Position numbers and translations under genes: made by a program. Below the pieces are notes generated by a model. It ran no database searches. It had not been told where the DNA came from and was given only the letters and a program-made list of their open reading frames with translations. Shown here in pieces: positions 11,641 through 25,534 of a stretch of DNA of 64,000 bases. The stretch is taken from NCBI GenBank assembly GCA_028641055.1, contig CM054058.1, forward strand, positions 495,131,166 through 495,195,165, in the 5' to 3' direction. Origin of the DNA: Alopecurus myosuroides. Taxonomy: Eukaryota; Streptophyta; Magnoliopsida; Poales; Poaceae. Within the stretch, counting starts at the first letter, position 1. Every line of letters starts with the position of its first letter.

Positions 11641-12475
11641 GTTACTAGTAGATGCTCTGGCCAATTTGATGCTTGTAACTCCAAGAAGGAGTATTTATGC
11701 TCGATAGTGGGTTCATGCCTCCCTTTCACTCATGCTCGAGTGACAAAAACGTAACGGGTGGGGGATGTGTTGTTGCCATTAGGGAGAAAAAAACAATGCT
11801 TTGTCTAAGGATGATTTTATTGTTTATATTACACACTTTGCTTAATGCAATAATCTGTTTCTTGCAACTTAATACCCAAGGTTTGCTCGGATGACACTCT
11901 GAGGGTGGATTATTAGTTATAGATGCAGTTGGATAACGGTCTATATATCTTGTTGTAATGCCCGCATGAATCACATAGTAATCATCATGTCATGCATATG
12001 CACTACGGTGCAGCCTTTATATCTGTCAATTGCCCGGCTGTAATTATTTTACCCAACATGTTATCTATCTGTTTTGGAGAGACACCTCTAGTGATCTATG
12101 GACCCCGGTCCATTTCTTTACACTGATATACAAGCACTGCAACCACTATTTTCCTACTGCAATTATTGTTCTCTTTCATCTACGACAAACAAATACTAGT
12201 TTCCATAATGTACGTCTAATCCTTTCTTTCAGCAAAACCGGTGAGATTGAAAACCTCACTGCTTCGTTGGGGCAAAATAATTTGATTGTGTTGTGTAGAT
12301 TGCACGTTGTTGCTGAACCGGTAGTGCGCCCTGCAAACATCAGCTGCATCAACCTTCGGAAGTGATTTCTTTCTCCTACTGGTCGATTCAACCTTGGTTT
12401 CTTTCTGAGGGAAACTTGCTACTGTGCTCTTCATACCTTCCTCTTGGGGTCTCCCGACAAACGTGTGTTACACGC

Positions 12476-14057
12476 TGATGGTGCAGGTCTTGCACTCGTA
12501 GGGAAACCCCAAGAGGAAGGTATGATGAGCACAACAGCAGTTTTCCCTCAGAAACCGACCAGTAGGAGGAAGGAGTAACTTCAGAAGGTTGATGCAGCTG
12601 AGATGGCAGGGCTCACTACCGGTTCAGCGGCAACGTGGAACCTACACAACACAAACAATTCACTTTCCCCCAACGAAGCAGTGAGGTTGTCAAACTCACC
12701 GGTTTTGCTGAACAAAAAGAGGTTAAACGTATTGTGTGGAAAACAGTAGGAGAACATTATGAAAGCAGTAGCAGCAGTATGAAAACAGTAGGTGTTTTAT
12801 CAGTATGAGGAAAAAGGACCGGGTCCACAGTTCACTAGTGGCGTCTCTCCGTGAAAGATAAATAACATGTGTGGTGAACAAATTATAGCTGGACAATTGA
12901 CAGAAATGAAGGCTGCACCGTAGTGCATATGCAAGACATAAAGATTACTATGTTATTCATGCGGGCATTACAACAAAATACATAAAACGTCATCCAACTG
13001 CATCTATGTCTAATAATCCACCCTACGAATATCATCCGAACAACCGTTGGATATTAAGTTCCAAGCAACAGATTATCGCAGTAAGCAAAGTGTGTAATGT
13101 AAACAATATAAACTAGGTAAACACCATTGTTTTCTCCCTAATGGCAACAACACATCCTCCATCTATCACGTTTCTGTCACTCGAGCACAGATGCAAAGAA
13201 GGCATGAACCCACTATTGAGCATAAATACTCCCTCTTGGAGTTACTAGAATCTACTTGGCCAGATCATCTACTAATAGCGGAGAGCATGCACGATCATAA
13301 ATAACATATGCATGCAGATAACATGATAGATTGGTAATCAGAACACATAGCATTCAACATTCATCAGATCCCAGCAAACACAACATGTAGCATTACAAAA
13401 AGATGATCTCGATCATGTGAGGCAGCTCAGGAGATCTAAACATGAGGTACAAAGTGGAGAAGACAACCATCTAGTTACTGTTATGCACCCGTAGTCCAGG
13501 GATGAACTACTCACGCATCACTTCGGAGGAGGGCATGGCGGTGTAGACCCCTCCGGTGATGAATTCCCCTCCCGGCAGGATGCCCGGGAGAGCTCGAGAA
13601 CCCTCCCGATCCCGGGATGACGATGACGGCGGCCTCGGGTGTTTTTCGGGATGAAGTGGTATGTATTTCGGGTTTACGTCTCGGTGGTATAAATAGGCGA
13701 AAGGGCAAAGGCGATGGAGGCCGGGAGGCCCCACACCACCCCATGGCGCGGCCAAGGGGGCGCCGCCGTATGGTGTGGGCCCCATGTGGCCTCCTTCCGG
13801 GTCTCTTCGGGACTCCGTGGAACCTTCGGGAATTCTAAGACTTCCGGGCTTCGGATTTTCCAATTCCTAGAATATTTCCAGAACAACTTTTCTGAAACTA
13901 AAAATAGGAGAAAACAGGGAACTGGCTCTGTGGCATCTTGTCAATAGGTTAGTCCGGAAAATCGATAAAAATGACATAAAGTGTATATCAAACATGTGGG
14001 AAACAATAAGAAACAACATGGAACATCAGAAATTAAGGATACGTTTATGACGTATCA
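12476..14057 (-). repeat. 3' LTR of element A
   Basis: On the minus strand it begins TGATACGTCATAAACG at 14057 and ends TGCACCATCA at 12476. The sequence just upstream on that strand (GGTTGGGGATGT) is purine-rich and could be the polypurine tract. Short ORFs inside the LTR are not genes. Confidence 0.85.
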
Positions 14058-17000
14058 ACATCCCCAACCTTAGTTCCTACTCGTCCTCGACTAGGTAAAC
14101 GATAAAAACACATAATTTCTGAGGTGACATGCTACCAACATAAAATTGATCATCAATAATGTAAAAGAATAAGTAAGCTAAGATCATAGAACTTAAAAAC
14201 AAGCATGATAAATAGATTTTTAATAATAAAGCATAGAAATCACCTTGCATCATGAGAAGTAACACAAATAAAAGATCATGAATAACAATGCAATAGAAAA
14301 CATGTCAACGTGACATTTCGCTAGTCCTTAAGAGTGGAGCAAAACATAAATGCCAGGACACCTTCAAAGTTCATGAGGAAGACTAGAACAAATAATTAGA
14401 GAACAAGCAATAACACATCATGAATCAATTAATAATGTTTCTGGGACAAATGCACATAAAACTCATAATGGAAACTATGCTCTCTCAACCGTGCATAAAG
14501 TTAGAAGATGGAGACTCAACATAAAAGTAAAATAAAGGCCCTTCGCAGAGGGAAGCATGGATCACTCATGTGCTAGAGCTTTTATTTTATTAAACAGAGG
14601 TATTGAAAAATATTTTTAAGAGAGGTGTATGCTTATGTCAACGAATGGTAAACAAAAAATACAGTACGTCACAAGCCAACTAGACTTCACAAGAGCAGCT
14701 TCCATAGAAGGACGCATCTGGGTAGAAGGTCATCCCTCTTTCTCTTTTGTTTTACACAATTATGCTTTAACTGATAAATCAGGGGCAAAAATAGTGAAGA
14801 GAATTTGTGTTATTAATTGGGGCTGGGCACCCTGCTGCCAGCTCTTCTATCATTGGATAAGCGGATGAAGCCACTAGTACATGGTGTAAAAGTCCAATCA
14901 ACAAGTGAGATAAATATTGTCTATTTACGTCCTCATGAGCTAAAACGGGAGCACAAAACAGGAGTAATTTTGAAAGTTTTAATAGTAACACATGAGAAAT
15001 TTACTTTGGAGTGGCGGTTAAATACCACATGTAGGTAGGTATGGTGGACACATGGGAAAATTTTGGTTTTGGAGAGTTGGATGCACGAGTAGAGCTCATA
15101 CTCAATACAGGTGGAGGCTAGCAAAAGACTGGGAGCGACAAATCAAGAGAGCATAAGAGCCATAATCATGCATAGCGACATAAACATCATTAATCAAAGC
15201 ATAAGTGGTACCACAAGTTCAAAAACTAAATGATCATAGAGTCTATTAGTGTCTGGTTCATAGTCATAAACATGGTGTGAGCATGCGCCAATTCAACCAA
15301 ATAAAACATTCAAAGGAGAACACCACAAATTATGCTTCAATATGACAAGAACAACTCATGATTCTTTATATGGCACATTAAACACTCTCAGCTATTTGAG
15401 GCTAATCATGCTACTAAATAACCACAAGGATTTAGAACTAAAATAACATTTAGCATGATATGAAAAGTTCTGGCCACAGTCTATACAAGCTTCTACTTGC
15501 ACCGTTGAAAATTCTACCTCAAGCAGCAATTTCTTTTCCTAACAAGCACCATACAGAACATGCTTTAACAAAAAAAACTCTCTGAATGATACAGCAAGCA
15601 AACATGATAGTACTCACATAAAACTACTAAAACTAACATCTCTAAACAAGAGATGCAATGAAAACAAGAGCTAAGCAGGAATTTTTGCAGCAACTAGAAG
15701 AAAAACTAAGAATACTAGCATAGCAAGTATTCAAACGAAAAAGCGGAGCGTGTCTCTCTCCCAAAAAAAAAGGAATTCTAGGGTCCAACTATACTATTGC
15801 AGCAAGTAAAATAAAATAAAACAAAAGGAAAACAAAAGATAAACAAATAGACGCTCCAAGTAAACTTCATATGATGTGACCGAATAAAATATAGTTTCAC
15901 TAGAAGTGACCTGATAGATTGTTGAGGAAGAAGGGGATGCCTTGGGCATCCCCAAGATTAGATGCTTGAGTCTTATAAAAATATGCTTGGATGAACCACG
16001 GGGGAATCCCCAAGCTTTGACCTTGCGCTCGTCTTGATCACATATATCACCATCTTCTCTTGACCCTTGAAAACTTCCTTCACACCACACTCAAACAATT
16101 ATTAGCATTAGAGGGTTAGTACAACAATTAAAAATCCATTGGTTTTGTATGACACAAGTTTTATTGATAATTTAAAACATAAGCTACAGCCGCTGATGTT
16201 TCGTGATGCGAAGAAATCCACTTGACATCGCAAAAGAGCAAATGCAAGAAAAATGGCAGAATATGTCAAAACCAGAACAGTCTGTAAACACGAATTTTTT
16301 AGAGGCACTTACGTTGCTCATATCGAAAAACTTAAAGAACTAAAAAGTTGTGGAATTAGCCAAGTAATAAGAAAAAGAAATTTCAGGCCATTCTGATTTT
16401 TCTGTGATGGACAGAAGAAATCCGTTTCCTGCGAAGAAATCCAAAAAACCAACTCCAACTCTTGTCAGAAACCTTACTTGGCACTACTAAAACATGAAAA
16501 TAAAGATACAAAGGAGTCTCTACAGAAGTATAGAACCCCTTGACTCAAAGAAAACAGAGAAAAACAAAGCAGAAATAAAACCATGGGTTATCTCCCAAGA
16601 AGTGCTTTTCTTTAACGCCTTTTAGTTAGGCCCAGAAAAGTGGAATCAAGTATTTTCAGCTGGAGAAGATGGTCACATAAGAAATATGAATTAAGCAAAA
16701 GAGAGCATCAAGAAGCAAATATAAATCAAATTTAAGTCTAACCCACTTCCTATGCATAGGAATCTTGTAAATAAATAAGTTGAAGAAGCTCAAACTAGAA
16801 ATCATAGGAAGGTAGAACAAGAGCAACTTCAAAACTTTCAACAAAAAGCGAGGTGTTTTAGTAACATGAAAATTCCTACAACCAAATTTTCCTCACTCAT
16901 AATAATTTTCATTAGCATCATGAACAAACTCAACAACATAATTATCACATAAAGCATGTTTGTCATGGTCTAAAAGCACACAATTCATATCAAGCTCCAA

Positions 17001-17251
17001 AACAGTGGGATCAAAATTTAAAATCAGCTCCTCTTTCTTCCCACTTTTAGCAATAGCAAAACAAGATAGTTGGTCACTCTTATAAAGGTATAGGACACAT
17101 TATAACAATCCTATTTTCCGTAGCATTATAATTTATAACATCAAGTAACATTGGACCATCATCCAGAGCATTATCATATAAATTTTCTAAACAAACTTCC
17201 TCATTATAATGCATATCAATAGTTTGAATAAATAGAGGATTATCATAGGAT
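14058..17251 (-). other. Non-coding internal region of element A
   Basis: AT-rich sequence with no ORF of note. About 15790-16700 is recognisably the same as 28130-28970 of element B on the other strand. Shared blocks are the TCTCCCAAGAAGTGCTTTTC motif, GACTCAAAGAAAACAGAG, GCATCCCCAAG and GACGCTCCAAGTAAA. This shows that A and B belong to one family. Confidence 0.7.
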
Positions 17252-17986
17252 TTATCCAAGTAGAAGGATTATCAAAATAACAGTAGCAATATCATTCTCA
17301 CAAGTTTCATTCATAGTAGTATAAAGGTTACAAGTATAGCAAGTATCGATTTCATCAAATAATGTATGAGTTAAAGAGTTACTATCATTGGAAGGTAGAA
17401 ACGGGTAGCTCCATTCTTCCTCCTCTTGATCATCACTCTCCTCCTCTTTTTCATCCAATGAGCTTCCAGATTCAGCAATTTCTTCTTCAATAGGTTCCTG
17501 CAAGGCATTAGTATCTCCCTTTGGGGGAGAGCACATATTAAGATATTCCATTATGTAGTAATTACAATCCTTGTAATTATCAAAGCAATATTCAAGTATA
17601 GAATAAATCTTGTATTTATAAGGTGCATCATCAATACTTTCAAGTAAATAGGCAATTTCGAGTGCACCCTTCCAAGCAATAAATTCTTCAATATGTTCCA
17701 CATCATATAATTCATAATTTCCCTTAACATAAGAAGATATGGTAACATTATTATTATACTCACATTGAAAAGGGAGGTGTTTATACCTCCTACAGCAACA
17801 AGATTTATCAAGGCAATAAGTAACATTATAAGTAGAGCATAATTTTTTGGCATATTCATGCAATTTATTAATTTGCTCCCATAAGTGTATCCCTTTTTGT
17901 GACAAGCGATGTTCTTTATAATATTTTTGTTGTTCATGTGTGAACCCACCTTGCCTATAAGATCTAGTTTCAAAGGCATCAAACAT
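17252..17986 (-). CDS. Conserved acidic ORF of non-autonomous element A
   Basis: An open frame of 244 residues starts at the ATG at 17986 (MFDAFETRSYRQGGF), shortly after the primer-binding site. It contains a Cys-rich patch (CLDKSCCCRRYKHLPFQC) and a long acidic run (SSLDEKEEESDDQEEEEW) near residues 170-195. The same protein is encoded by element D (29390-30372), so it is a shared element gene rather than a chance frame. It sits where gag sits in element B, but I see no gag, protease or pol motif in it. The last residues (VILIILLLG) appear to come from a frameshift, because D continues with another sequence there. Function unknown. Confidence 0.6.
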   Translation of the reverse strand: MFDAFETRSYRQGGFTHEQQKYYKEHRLSQKGIHLWEQINKLHEYAKKLCSTYNVTYCLDKSCCCRRYKHLPFQCEYNNNVTISSYVKGNYELYDVEHIEEFIAWKGALEIAYLLESIDDAPYKYKIYSILEYCFDNYKDCNYYIMEYLNMCSPPKGDTNALQEPIEEEIAESGSSLDEKEEESDDQEEEEWSYPFLPSNDSNSLTHTLFDEIDTCYTCNLYTTMNETCENDIATVILIILLLG

Positions 17987-18140
17987 TGATAGCAAGCATG
18001 ATAAAGAAAAAAATAACAACTAGTTTTTTGTGTTCTTTATAAAGAGAAGTTAACAAGACTAAATAAAATAAACTAAGAAAAACAAAAAACAAAGTAAAGG
18101 GATTGGAAGTGAGAGACTCCCCTTGCAGAAATTCTCTCCC

Positions 18141-18224
18141 TCCCCGACAACGACGCTAGAAAATAGTTGTTGACGAGGGAGTGGTTGCTTCTTGATTACT
18201 TTGAAATCCCCGACAACGGCGCCA
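18141..18224 (-). promoter_or_regulatory. Duplicated primer-binding sites of element A
   Basis: On the minus strand TGGCGCCGTTGTCGGGGA (18207-18224) lies ten bases after the 5' LTR end. It is one base away from the complement of a plant tRNA-Asp 3' end. A second, more degenerate copy, TAGCGTCGTTGTCGGGGA, lies 66 bp further in (18141-18158). Both are preceded by CTATTTTC. Confidence 0.75.
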
Positions 18225-19512
18225 GAAAATAGCTTGATGGTGCAGGCCTTGCACTCCTTGGGAAACCCCAAGAGGAAGGTATGATGAGCACAACAACAGT
18301 TTTCCCTCAGAAAGAAACCAAGGTTTAATCGACCAGTAGGAGGAAGGAGTAACTTCAGAAGGTTGATGTAGCTGAGATGGCAGGGCGCACTACAGGTTCA
18401 ACAGCAACGTGGAACCTACACAACACAAACAATTCACTTTGCCCCAACAAAGCAGTGAGGCTGTCAATCTCACCGGTTTTGCTGAACACAAAGAGGTTAA
18501 ACGTATGGTGTGGAAAACAATAGGAGAACAGTATGAAAGCAGTAGCAGTAGTATGAAAGCAGTAGGTGTTTTATCAGTATGAGGAAAAAGGACCGGGGTC
18601 CATAGTTCACTACTGGTGTTTCTCCGTAAAAGATAAATAACATGTGTGGTGAACAAATTACAGTTGGGCAATTGACAGAAATGAAAGTTGTACCATAGTG
18701 CATATGTAATACATAAACATTACTATGTGATTCATGCGGGCATTACAAAAAAATACATAGACCGTCATCCAACTGCATCTATGTCTATAATCCACCCTCT
18801 GAATATCATCCGAACAACCGTTGGGTATTAAGTTGCAAGCAACAGATTATCGCAGTAAGAAAAGTGTGTAATGTAAACAATGTAAACTAGGTAAACATCG
18901 TTGTTTTATCCCTAATGTCAACATCACATCCTCCATCCATCACATTTCTGTTACTCGAGCACAGATGCAAAGGAGGCATTAACCCATTATCGAGCATAAA
19001 TACTCCCTCTTGGAGTTACTAGCATCTACTCTGCCAGAGCATCTACTAATAACGGAGAGCATGCAAGATCATAAATAACATATGCATGAAGATAACATGA
19101 TAGATTGATAATCAGAAGACATAGCATTCAACATTCATCAGATCCCAGCAAACACAACATGTAGCATTACATAAAGATGATCTCGATCATGTGAGGCATC
19201 TCACGAGATCTAAACATGAGGTACAAATTGGAGAATACAGCCATATAGCTACTGCTATGGACCCGTAGTCCATGGATGAACTACTCACACATCACTTCGG
19301 AGGAGGGCATCGCGGTGTAGACCCCTCCAGTGATGAATTCCCCTCCCGGTAGGGTGCCGGGGAGAGCTCCAGAACCCTCCCGATCTCGGGATGACGATGA
19401 CGGCGCCCTCAGGTGTTTTTCAGGACGAAGTGGTATATCTTTAGGGTTTACGTCTCGGGGGGTATAAATAGGCGAAAGGGCAAAGGCGGTGGAGGCCGGG
19501 GGGCCCACATCA

Positions 19513-22500
19513 TGTCACACCCCAGTTTTTGGATTCTTGTACTGTGCTTAAGAAGACAAAAATTAGGGCCAACAATTTTTTTTAACAACATGATTGTTTG
19601 AACTAACATGTGTTTATGATCTTAATCATATTTGCAACACATGTTTTGTTTCTTTATAAAACAAATACCAATTGTTTCTGAAAACATTCCTATTATTTTT
19701 CCTGATATTTTTTTTCTGATGTTTTCCTATTATTACTTGAGTGGATTTTTATTCCAAGACTTGGATCATTCTTTTTGCATCTTAAAACAAACTTTTAACT
19801 TTGTTAGATCCAAGGAAACACGTTTTATAAATGATTTATGAAAGTTTTCTTTTAAGTTTTCTATGGAAAACAATTCCTGAAAATAAAGCCAAGTACCTGT
19901 TTTCTACCTTTGTTTTCACTAAGCTATAAATTGTTATTTTATGATTTCTTGACATTTAATTAATCCTTGATATATGTACTACAAACCCATAAGATTACTT
20001 TTATTTTTGGATAAATAAAAACTATCTTTTGCTTGTTGTTTTTGTGGTATAAAATTAAGACAGAATAAGACATTTTTGAGAAACAGATAAAAACATAAAG
20101 TATATCTTTTTCCACATTGTTTTCATGGACTTAAACTATTTCAAAATTGTTTTCAAAAGTTTTTTCTGAAAGTATATAACATGGTTAACAAGTCCATACT
20201 TTGAAAACAAATTTTGGAAAACAATTTAACCTTGAAAACAAACTCAACTTTTTGAACTTTTAATCTGTTTTCAACACTTAGAAAAATTCTAAGTCCTAAG
20301 ACTGAATTTTCTGAATTTTTCTGTGAACAGTAGGAGATACACTTTTGTACAAATCTTTCTTGATGTTTCTTTGCACATTTTGAATTTTGGCCTGAGCTAA
20401 CTTGTTGACTAACTAATGTATTCGAGCCAGCATGCATTAGCTACCTTCTAGAAGCCTTAGGCAGGAAGAAAAAGGAGGAGAAGTGGTGACATGGATAGGT
20501 ATGGGCATGCCCATGCCTTTGACCAATTAGCTTGCCACTTGCCTCCACTTGCACCCAAAGGCCAGGATAAGCCTTGCCCCATCGTGGTCTTGACCTAGGA
20601 TACGAGTGCACCAAAATGAAATGACTAAAACCCCCAAGGGCTCACTCATGCCAAAGGTTGGCACCAACCCGAGTGACCATCTTGCCCTTGACCTCACCCC
20701 CTCAGCAATAAGTATCCATAGACCTCACCCGAGTGCCCCTGCACTCCTCCCACTCCCTAGTACCTCCCCAAGTCGAATAGGACCCCTGCCCTAGCCCCTA
20801 GAGCGTGCCCGAGCCGAGATCTCGCCGCCGGTGATCACCACTGCCCCGAGGTGAGCATGCTCGACCTGAGCTCCCTTTCCCTTCCCTCTGCCCGGGATTG
20901 AACCCCCATCACCCCCAGAGTCTCCCTAACCCCTTCCCGTGGCCCCGCGTGTGCAGGAGCGCCGCCGCCGTCCACCTCGCCGCCGCGGACACCACTCGGA
21001 GCGCCGCCGCCAGGAGCCGCACCGGTCACCGCCGTCACTTCCCCTCGGCGCCCCTGCCATCCAGCCACCCCACCGAGGCCGCGCCACCCCTCCCCGAGCC
21101 CCTAGGTGAACTTCCCGAGCCCTTCTCACCGCCGGCCGATCGGGACAGAGAGAGAGAGGGATGGGAGGAGGAAGACGCACCAGAGCCGTTGGATCTGAGA
21201 TCCACGGTTGCTTTAAATGCTTCCTTTCCCGCGCCGCCCGTGTGCGCTGTGCTGCGCTTGGCCGCGCTCGCGCTTAACTAGGCCGCTCCCACTGCAAAGC
21301 CAGCCCGTGTTGCTCTGCTGTTTCCTGTTTTAAAAATTGACAGAAATCTGTATGTTTACTTTGGACGTGGTAAAAATACTAAAATTGTGAAATAAAATCT
21401 GATAAAGATCATGGACCCTAAGACATGAAATCTAAACCATATAAAATTTGCAGATCTATGTTTGGACCATTATTTTGGACACAAAGAAGGTTTTGGCACA
21501 GACTATCTGTGAGAATGAATTGAACATAACTTTAAAAATTCATAACCAAATTGAACAAACTGAAATGTTCTGGATAGCCCTTGAAAAGATCTATCCATAG
21601 CACTTGGCCTCACATCAAGGCGAGTCAATGAAAATTACATCCATTTTAGAAAAAGGCCAGTAGACTCTTCTATGATTTTTAGAATGAGTTTAAAAATGCT
21701 TTTTCAAGTAAATCCAATTGGATGAGTTTGGTATTGACTAGATATATGTTTTCATAGTTTAGATTAATTTTTGGAGCTCTAGATTATTTTTGGTGGACAG
21801 ATCTAGAAAACATCACTTTTCTGTTTTTGTTTCTTTGTGTGTTTTTATTTGAAATAGAATGTGTGGTTGATTTAATCTTGCTTCCTAGCATGTATAAAGT
21901 TTTTAGGACTTGTTATTAAGTTGTTCTATTTCAGTACTTCTACCTTAGAAAGTGTGTGCATGATTGGAAACCCAATAAAAATGGAACTAGCATTTGTTAC
22001 TTTCTAGTTTTATTATTTTGGAATTGTGTGTGAGCTAGATCTTTGTGTGCTTGCTTTAGTAGATTTTGTGCTATGTTTGCTTTGAGTCCAGTACCATTTT
22101 GGTAATTTTATTTTGATGATTTGGTCTCTGTTAGCTTGCATGTCTTTTTATAGTAAAGCATGTGTAGGAATTGTTATTCATGTACACTAGTCTTGTTTTC
22201 ACTAGAATCAATAGCTTTGTATTATTTATCTTGTATGCTAATTCTTGTCATGAGTAACTAGAGGCTTAGTACCTCTTTTGACTTGGTATTAGTGGGACCA
22301 TAACCGACTGGTCCCATTGCATCTTGGTTGAGGATGAAAATCCCCAACCATACACATGTGTGAAAATAACAGGTTTTAATTATATGACTGATTGTTATTT
22401 TCCACCATGGAAAATATATTTGTTTGTTTTCAATTATGCAATTGAGAAGTTTATTTTATATTTGTAAATACTAGTATGATTTATGTGATCAATTTGTTAG

Positions 22501-25500
22501 CATAATATTCCTTAGGAGTATCATGTTAATAAATGATTCACTATTGAGTGCTAAATTAAATTGTTTGCAAATAAAATAAATTCCTTTTGATTGATAGATT
22601 GTTTGTGAATGATTTTAAATTGAGTGTTTGTATTTTTAAGAAGGTTTAGATAAATTTTCATTGAGTGCATAGCTACTGGTTGTGTAAGTTATACCTTGCT
22701 TGCTTGCTAGTAATTAATTAGGAAACACGGAAATTGCTAGAATTAATTTATGCATGCTTAATAGTTGTTTCATGGAATTACTTTGATGTTTGTGCTTACT
22801 ATCATGAGTAAGATTTTTGTACTGTTATTAGGTACATTTATGATCATGACTTGCTTATTTAGATTTAAGCATCATGGTAGCCTTGTTCGCTTCTATAGTG
22901 TTGAACTAGTGTCACCACTGGAAAATGGTGATTTTTGCTCTAGTATTGTCATTTTTATTTTATAAGTGTATGAGTTTATTATAGCATATTTAGGAAGTTA
23001 CTACTTCTGCTATGATGCCATGAATTATTTAGTTGCATGAACTGTGGTTGTAGAATATAAGTTTTATTATAGCATGCTTGTGTAGGAATTCCCATACTAG
23101 TATGTTAAATGCAGTCCTGGTTTTGTGATTGTTTAATGGGAATATTTCCTTGAGTAATGATTGTGTTTTGGATTGTTTTTATGACTTGATTAATTGGTGT
23201 TTAGCTACTGGTTGTTTGGTAAATTTTCATGATTGATGGATTCCATAACTTCAAGTAAACATTAATGTAGTAAATAAATAGTCTATTCATCTGTGGTGTG
23301 TTTACCTGCGGTTTGGAGTTGTCTGAGTGTTTACCTTAACATGAGTGTCTTGTTAATTGTTGTGCTAGTATTGTTGTTGTGCTTAGGAGTATCTTGTGAA
23401 CTAAGCATCCAACTTAATCATAAACTTATCAAGTGACAATTGCTTGTGTGTTGCTAATACCCACTGCCATGGGTATTGTTCTGTTTGTTGTTTTTCCCTT
23501 AGTAACCTAAACCTTTGCACCCACAAGCTATATTTTTAGCTTCTTAAATATCTTATTATGAGAGTGGTACACCACTCCATATATGGTATGTAAGATGTGG
23601 GATATGGTTTCCTAAACCATATGTTTGTCTGACGATAGTTTTGTACCCTGAGAGTTATATGAGGCAGTTTTATCGATAACGTTTGTGAGTTTGCGCGAGT
23701 ATACGTTTGCTTGCTGTATGTGTTTTTTGTGTTTAGTTGTTTTCCCTTTAGACCTGAGCGTGTGTCTTTTATTCTTTTACGACGCTAGAAAACGAAGAAG
23801 AAGAAGAAGAAGAAGAAGAAGAAGAAGAAGAAGAAGCAGTTGTGGAGCTGTGCGTCAAGTTCAAGTTACTTCAAGGCCAGGGACATTAAGAACTTTGAGG
23901 CAAGCCATCCTGATGCTTGCTGTTATACTACACTCATCATTATCTATCATGCATGTTTTACTTCTGAAAAGTTTTACAAAAACTTTGGTTTTCCAAAAAA
24001 CTATTTTTGAGTGAATACTACTACTACTATTATATATATACTATGCCAGTAGTTGATACTTGGTGTTACCAAGCCCATAGCCACCATATGGTATTTATTA
24101 CCATCACAAATATACTAGTCCCTAAGGGGACACCCTAAAATTGTGTCTTTACAAAACAAAGGATTTATGGAAAAAACCGGAGAAAAGGCAGAGCCTTATT
24201 CACCAGAGGAATGTGGAAGTGGTCATTTTTGGGAAAAATGGTGTTTTAAAAAATGACACATAACCTAGTCTCCGCCGGACAACCCTTACCGTACTGCCAC
24301 TTTACCCCAACATGGGCACGGGGCTTAACTTGAAGTTTGTTCTTGTTAGTGTGTGCTATCTCAATTTCTATAAGGGACGTCGTGCCCTCGAACCAAATGT
24401 CGTCAAAACTCCCAATGTTGAGACATATAAAGTGTGGGATTGATTTTCTCTCCGGACGCATTCGTTGAGGCTCCCGTCTAGGCAGAGCAGGACTTGATTG
24501 CCGGGGAGAATAAACTCAACTGAGAGATAGACATATTCTATCTTGAACATAGTGGATGGTTAGGATCAGTTATCTGATGTTTTACATACTGTTGTTACAG
24601 TCCGTGGTTGTTCACGGCAGGTGTACTGGATCTGGTGGATGTGTACACCTCTGTAGAGTACAACTTTTTTGAAGAAGCCACGTCCTCGGATATGGACAGT
24701 TGAATGGCCATGTAGCTAGCATTGTGTCAATGTTTTCAAAAAGGTGTTGAACTTAAAAGGAAGGAATCTTGTACCGCGGAGGTACCGATGATAAAAAGCC
24801 GGAAGTTGTTTTACAAAAAGTTTTGAAAAGAAAATCTTTCTACTCTAAGCAAACATCTGGAAACTGATTCCAAGAAGTTTTGCAAAGAGAAAACTTTCTT
24901 TTAACAAAGATATACAAAACCTCTTGTACATGTGATATCTACAATAGAAAGAAAAACTATATTATTTTCTTCTGAAGTATCTTCTTCAACGAAGATACAG
25001 ATTAACCTGACTGCAACTGTGGTGTCATCCTATATGAACACCATTGATAGTGAACCCTATTTATAGCCTACCTATTACACCATATAAGCATACCTGCATT
25101 TGGTAAGTTACATGATGGATGTCTTGCTGAGTACATTCAAATGTACTCATATTGGTTTCGTCCCTGGTATCAACTTGCCAGATTTTGAGACGGAGTCTCA
25201 GAAGGAGATCTACGAGGAGGAGTACGAAGCTGATGGCTTTGCGAACTAGGATCGTCTCCCGGTCAGCAGCTTGTAGGTTAAGGCGTGACTTGGGCTCTAC
25301 CGCGTTTTGTGTGTGTTTAGTCTTCCGCTGTGTGTGTTGTGTGTTGCCCTGCGTGGCAACCGTGTAGGCTTGGTCATGTGACCATGTGTCTTTGTAAGCG
25401 TTTGTGCAACCGTGTAATAGATATTGTATCTGTGTACCAGCTTGATATGTTGTTCACGACTGAATTTCCTGGGATCGTGAATGTATGCATATCGGGGGTG

Positions 25501-25534
25501 TCCTTGAACAGTGGTTCCGGGAGAAGGCCCTACA
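19513..25534. mobile_element. 6.0-kb lone-LTR-like insertion (F) in the LTR of A
   Basis: The insert starts TGTCACACCCC and ends AAGGCCCTACA, giving TGT...ACA termini. It is flanked by the exact 5-bp duplication CATCA (19508-19512 and 25535-25539). Removing it restores the A LTR (GGCCCACATCACCCCATGG). No second copy of the terminal sequence occurs inside, and no gag or pol domain was found. It is most simply a very long solo LTR, or a large non-coding (LARD-like) derivative. It contains a GC-rich block at about 20700-21290, long AT-rich stretches and a (GAA)n run. Confidence 0.75.
23794..23836 (+). repeat. (GAA)n microsatellite in insertion F
   Basis: About 14 uninterrupted GAA units. The run lies within the 6-kb insertion and has no coding context. 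Confidence 0.95.

Noticed and set aside
20898..21281. GC-rich ORF in insertion F as a gene
   Set aside because: Low-complexity proline/arginine reading in several frames at once, inside a lone-LTR-like insert.
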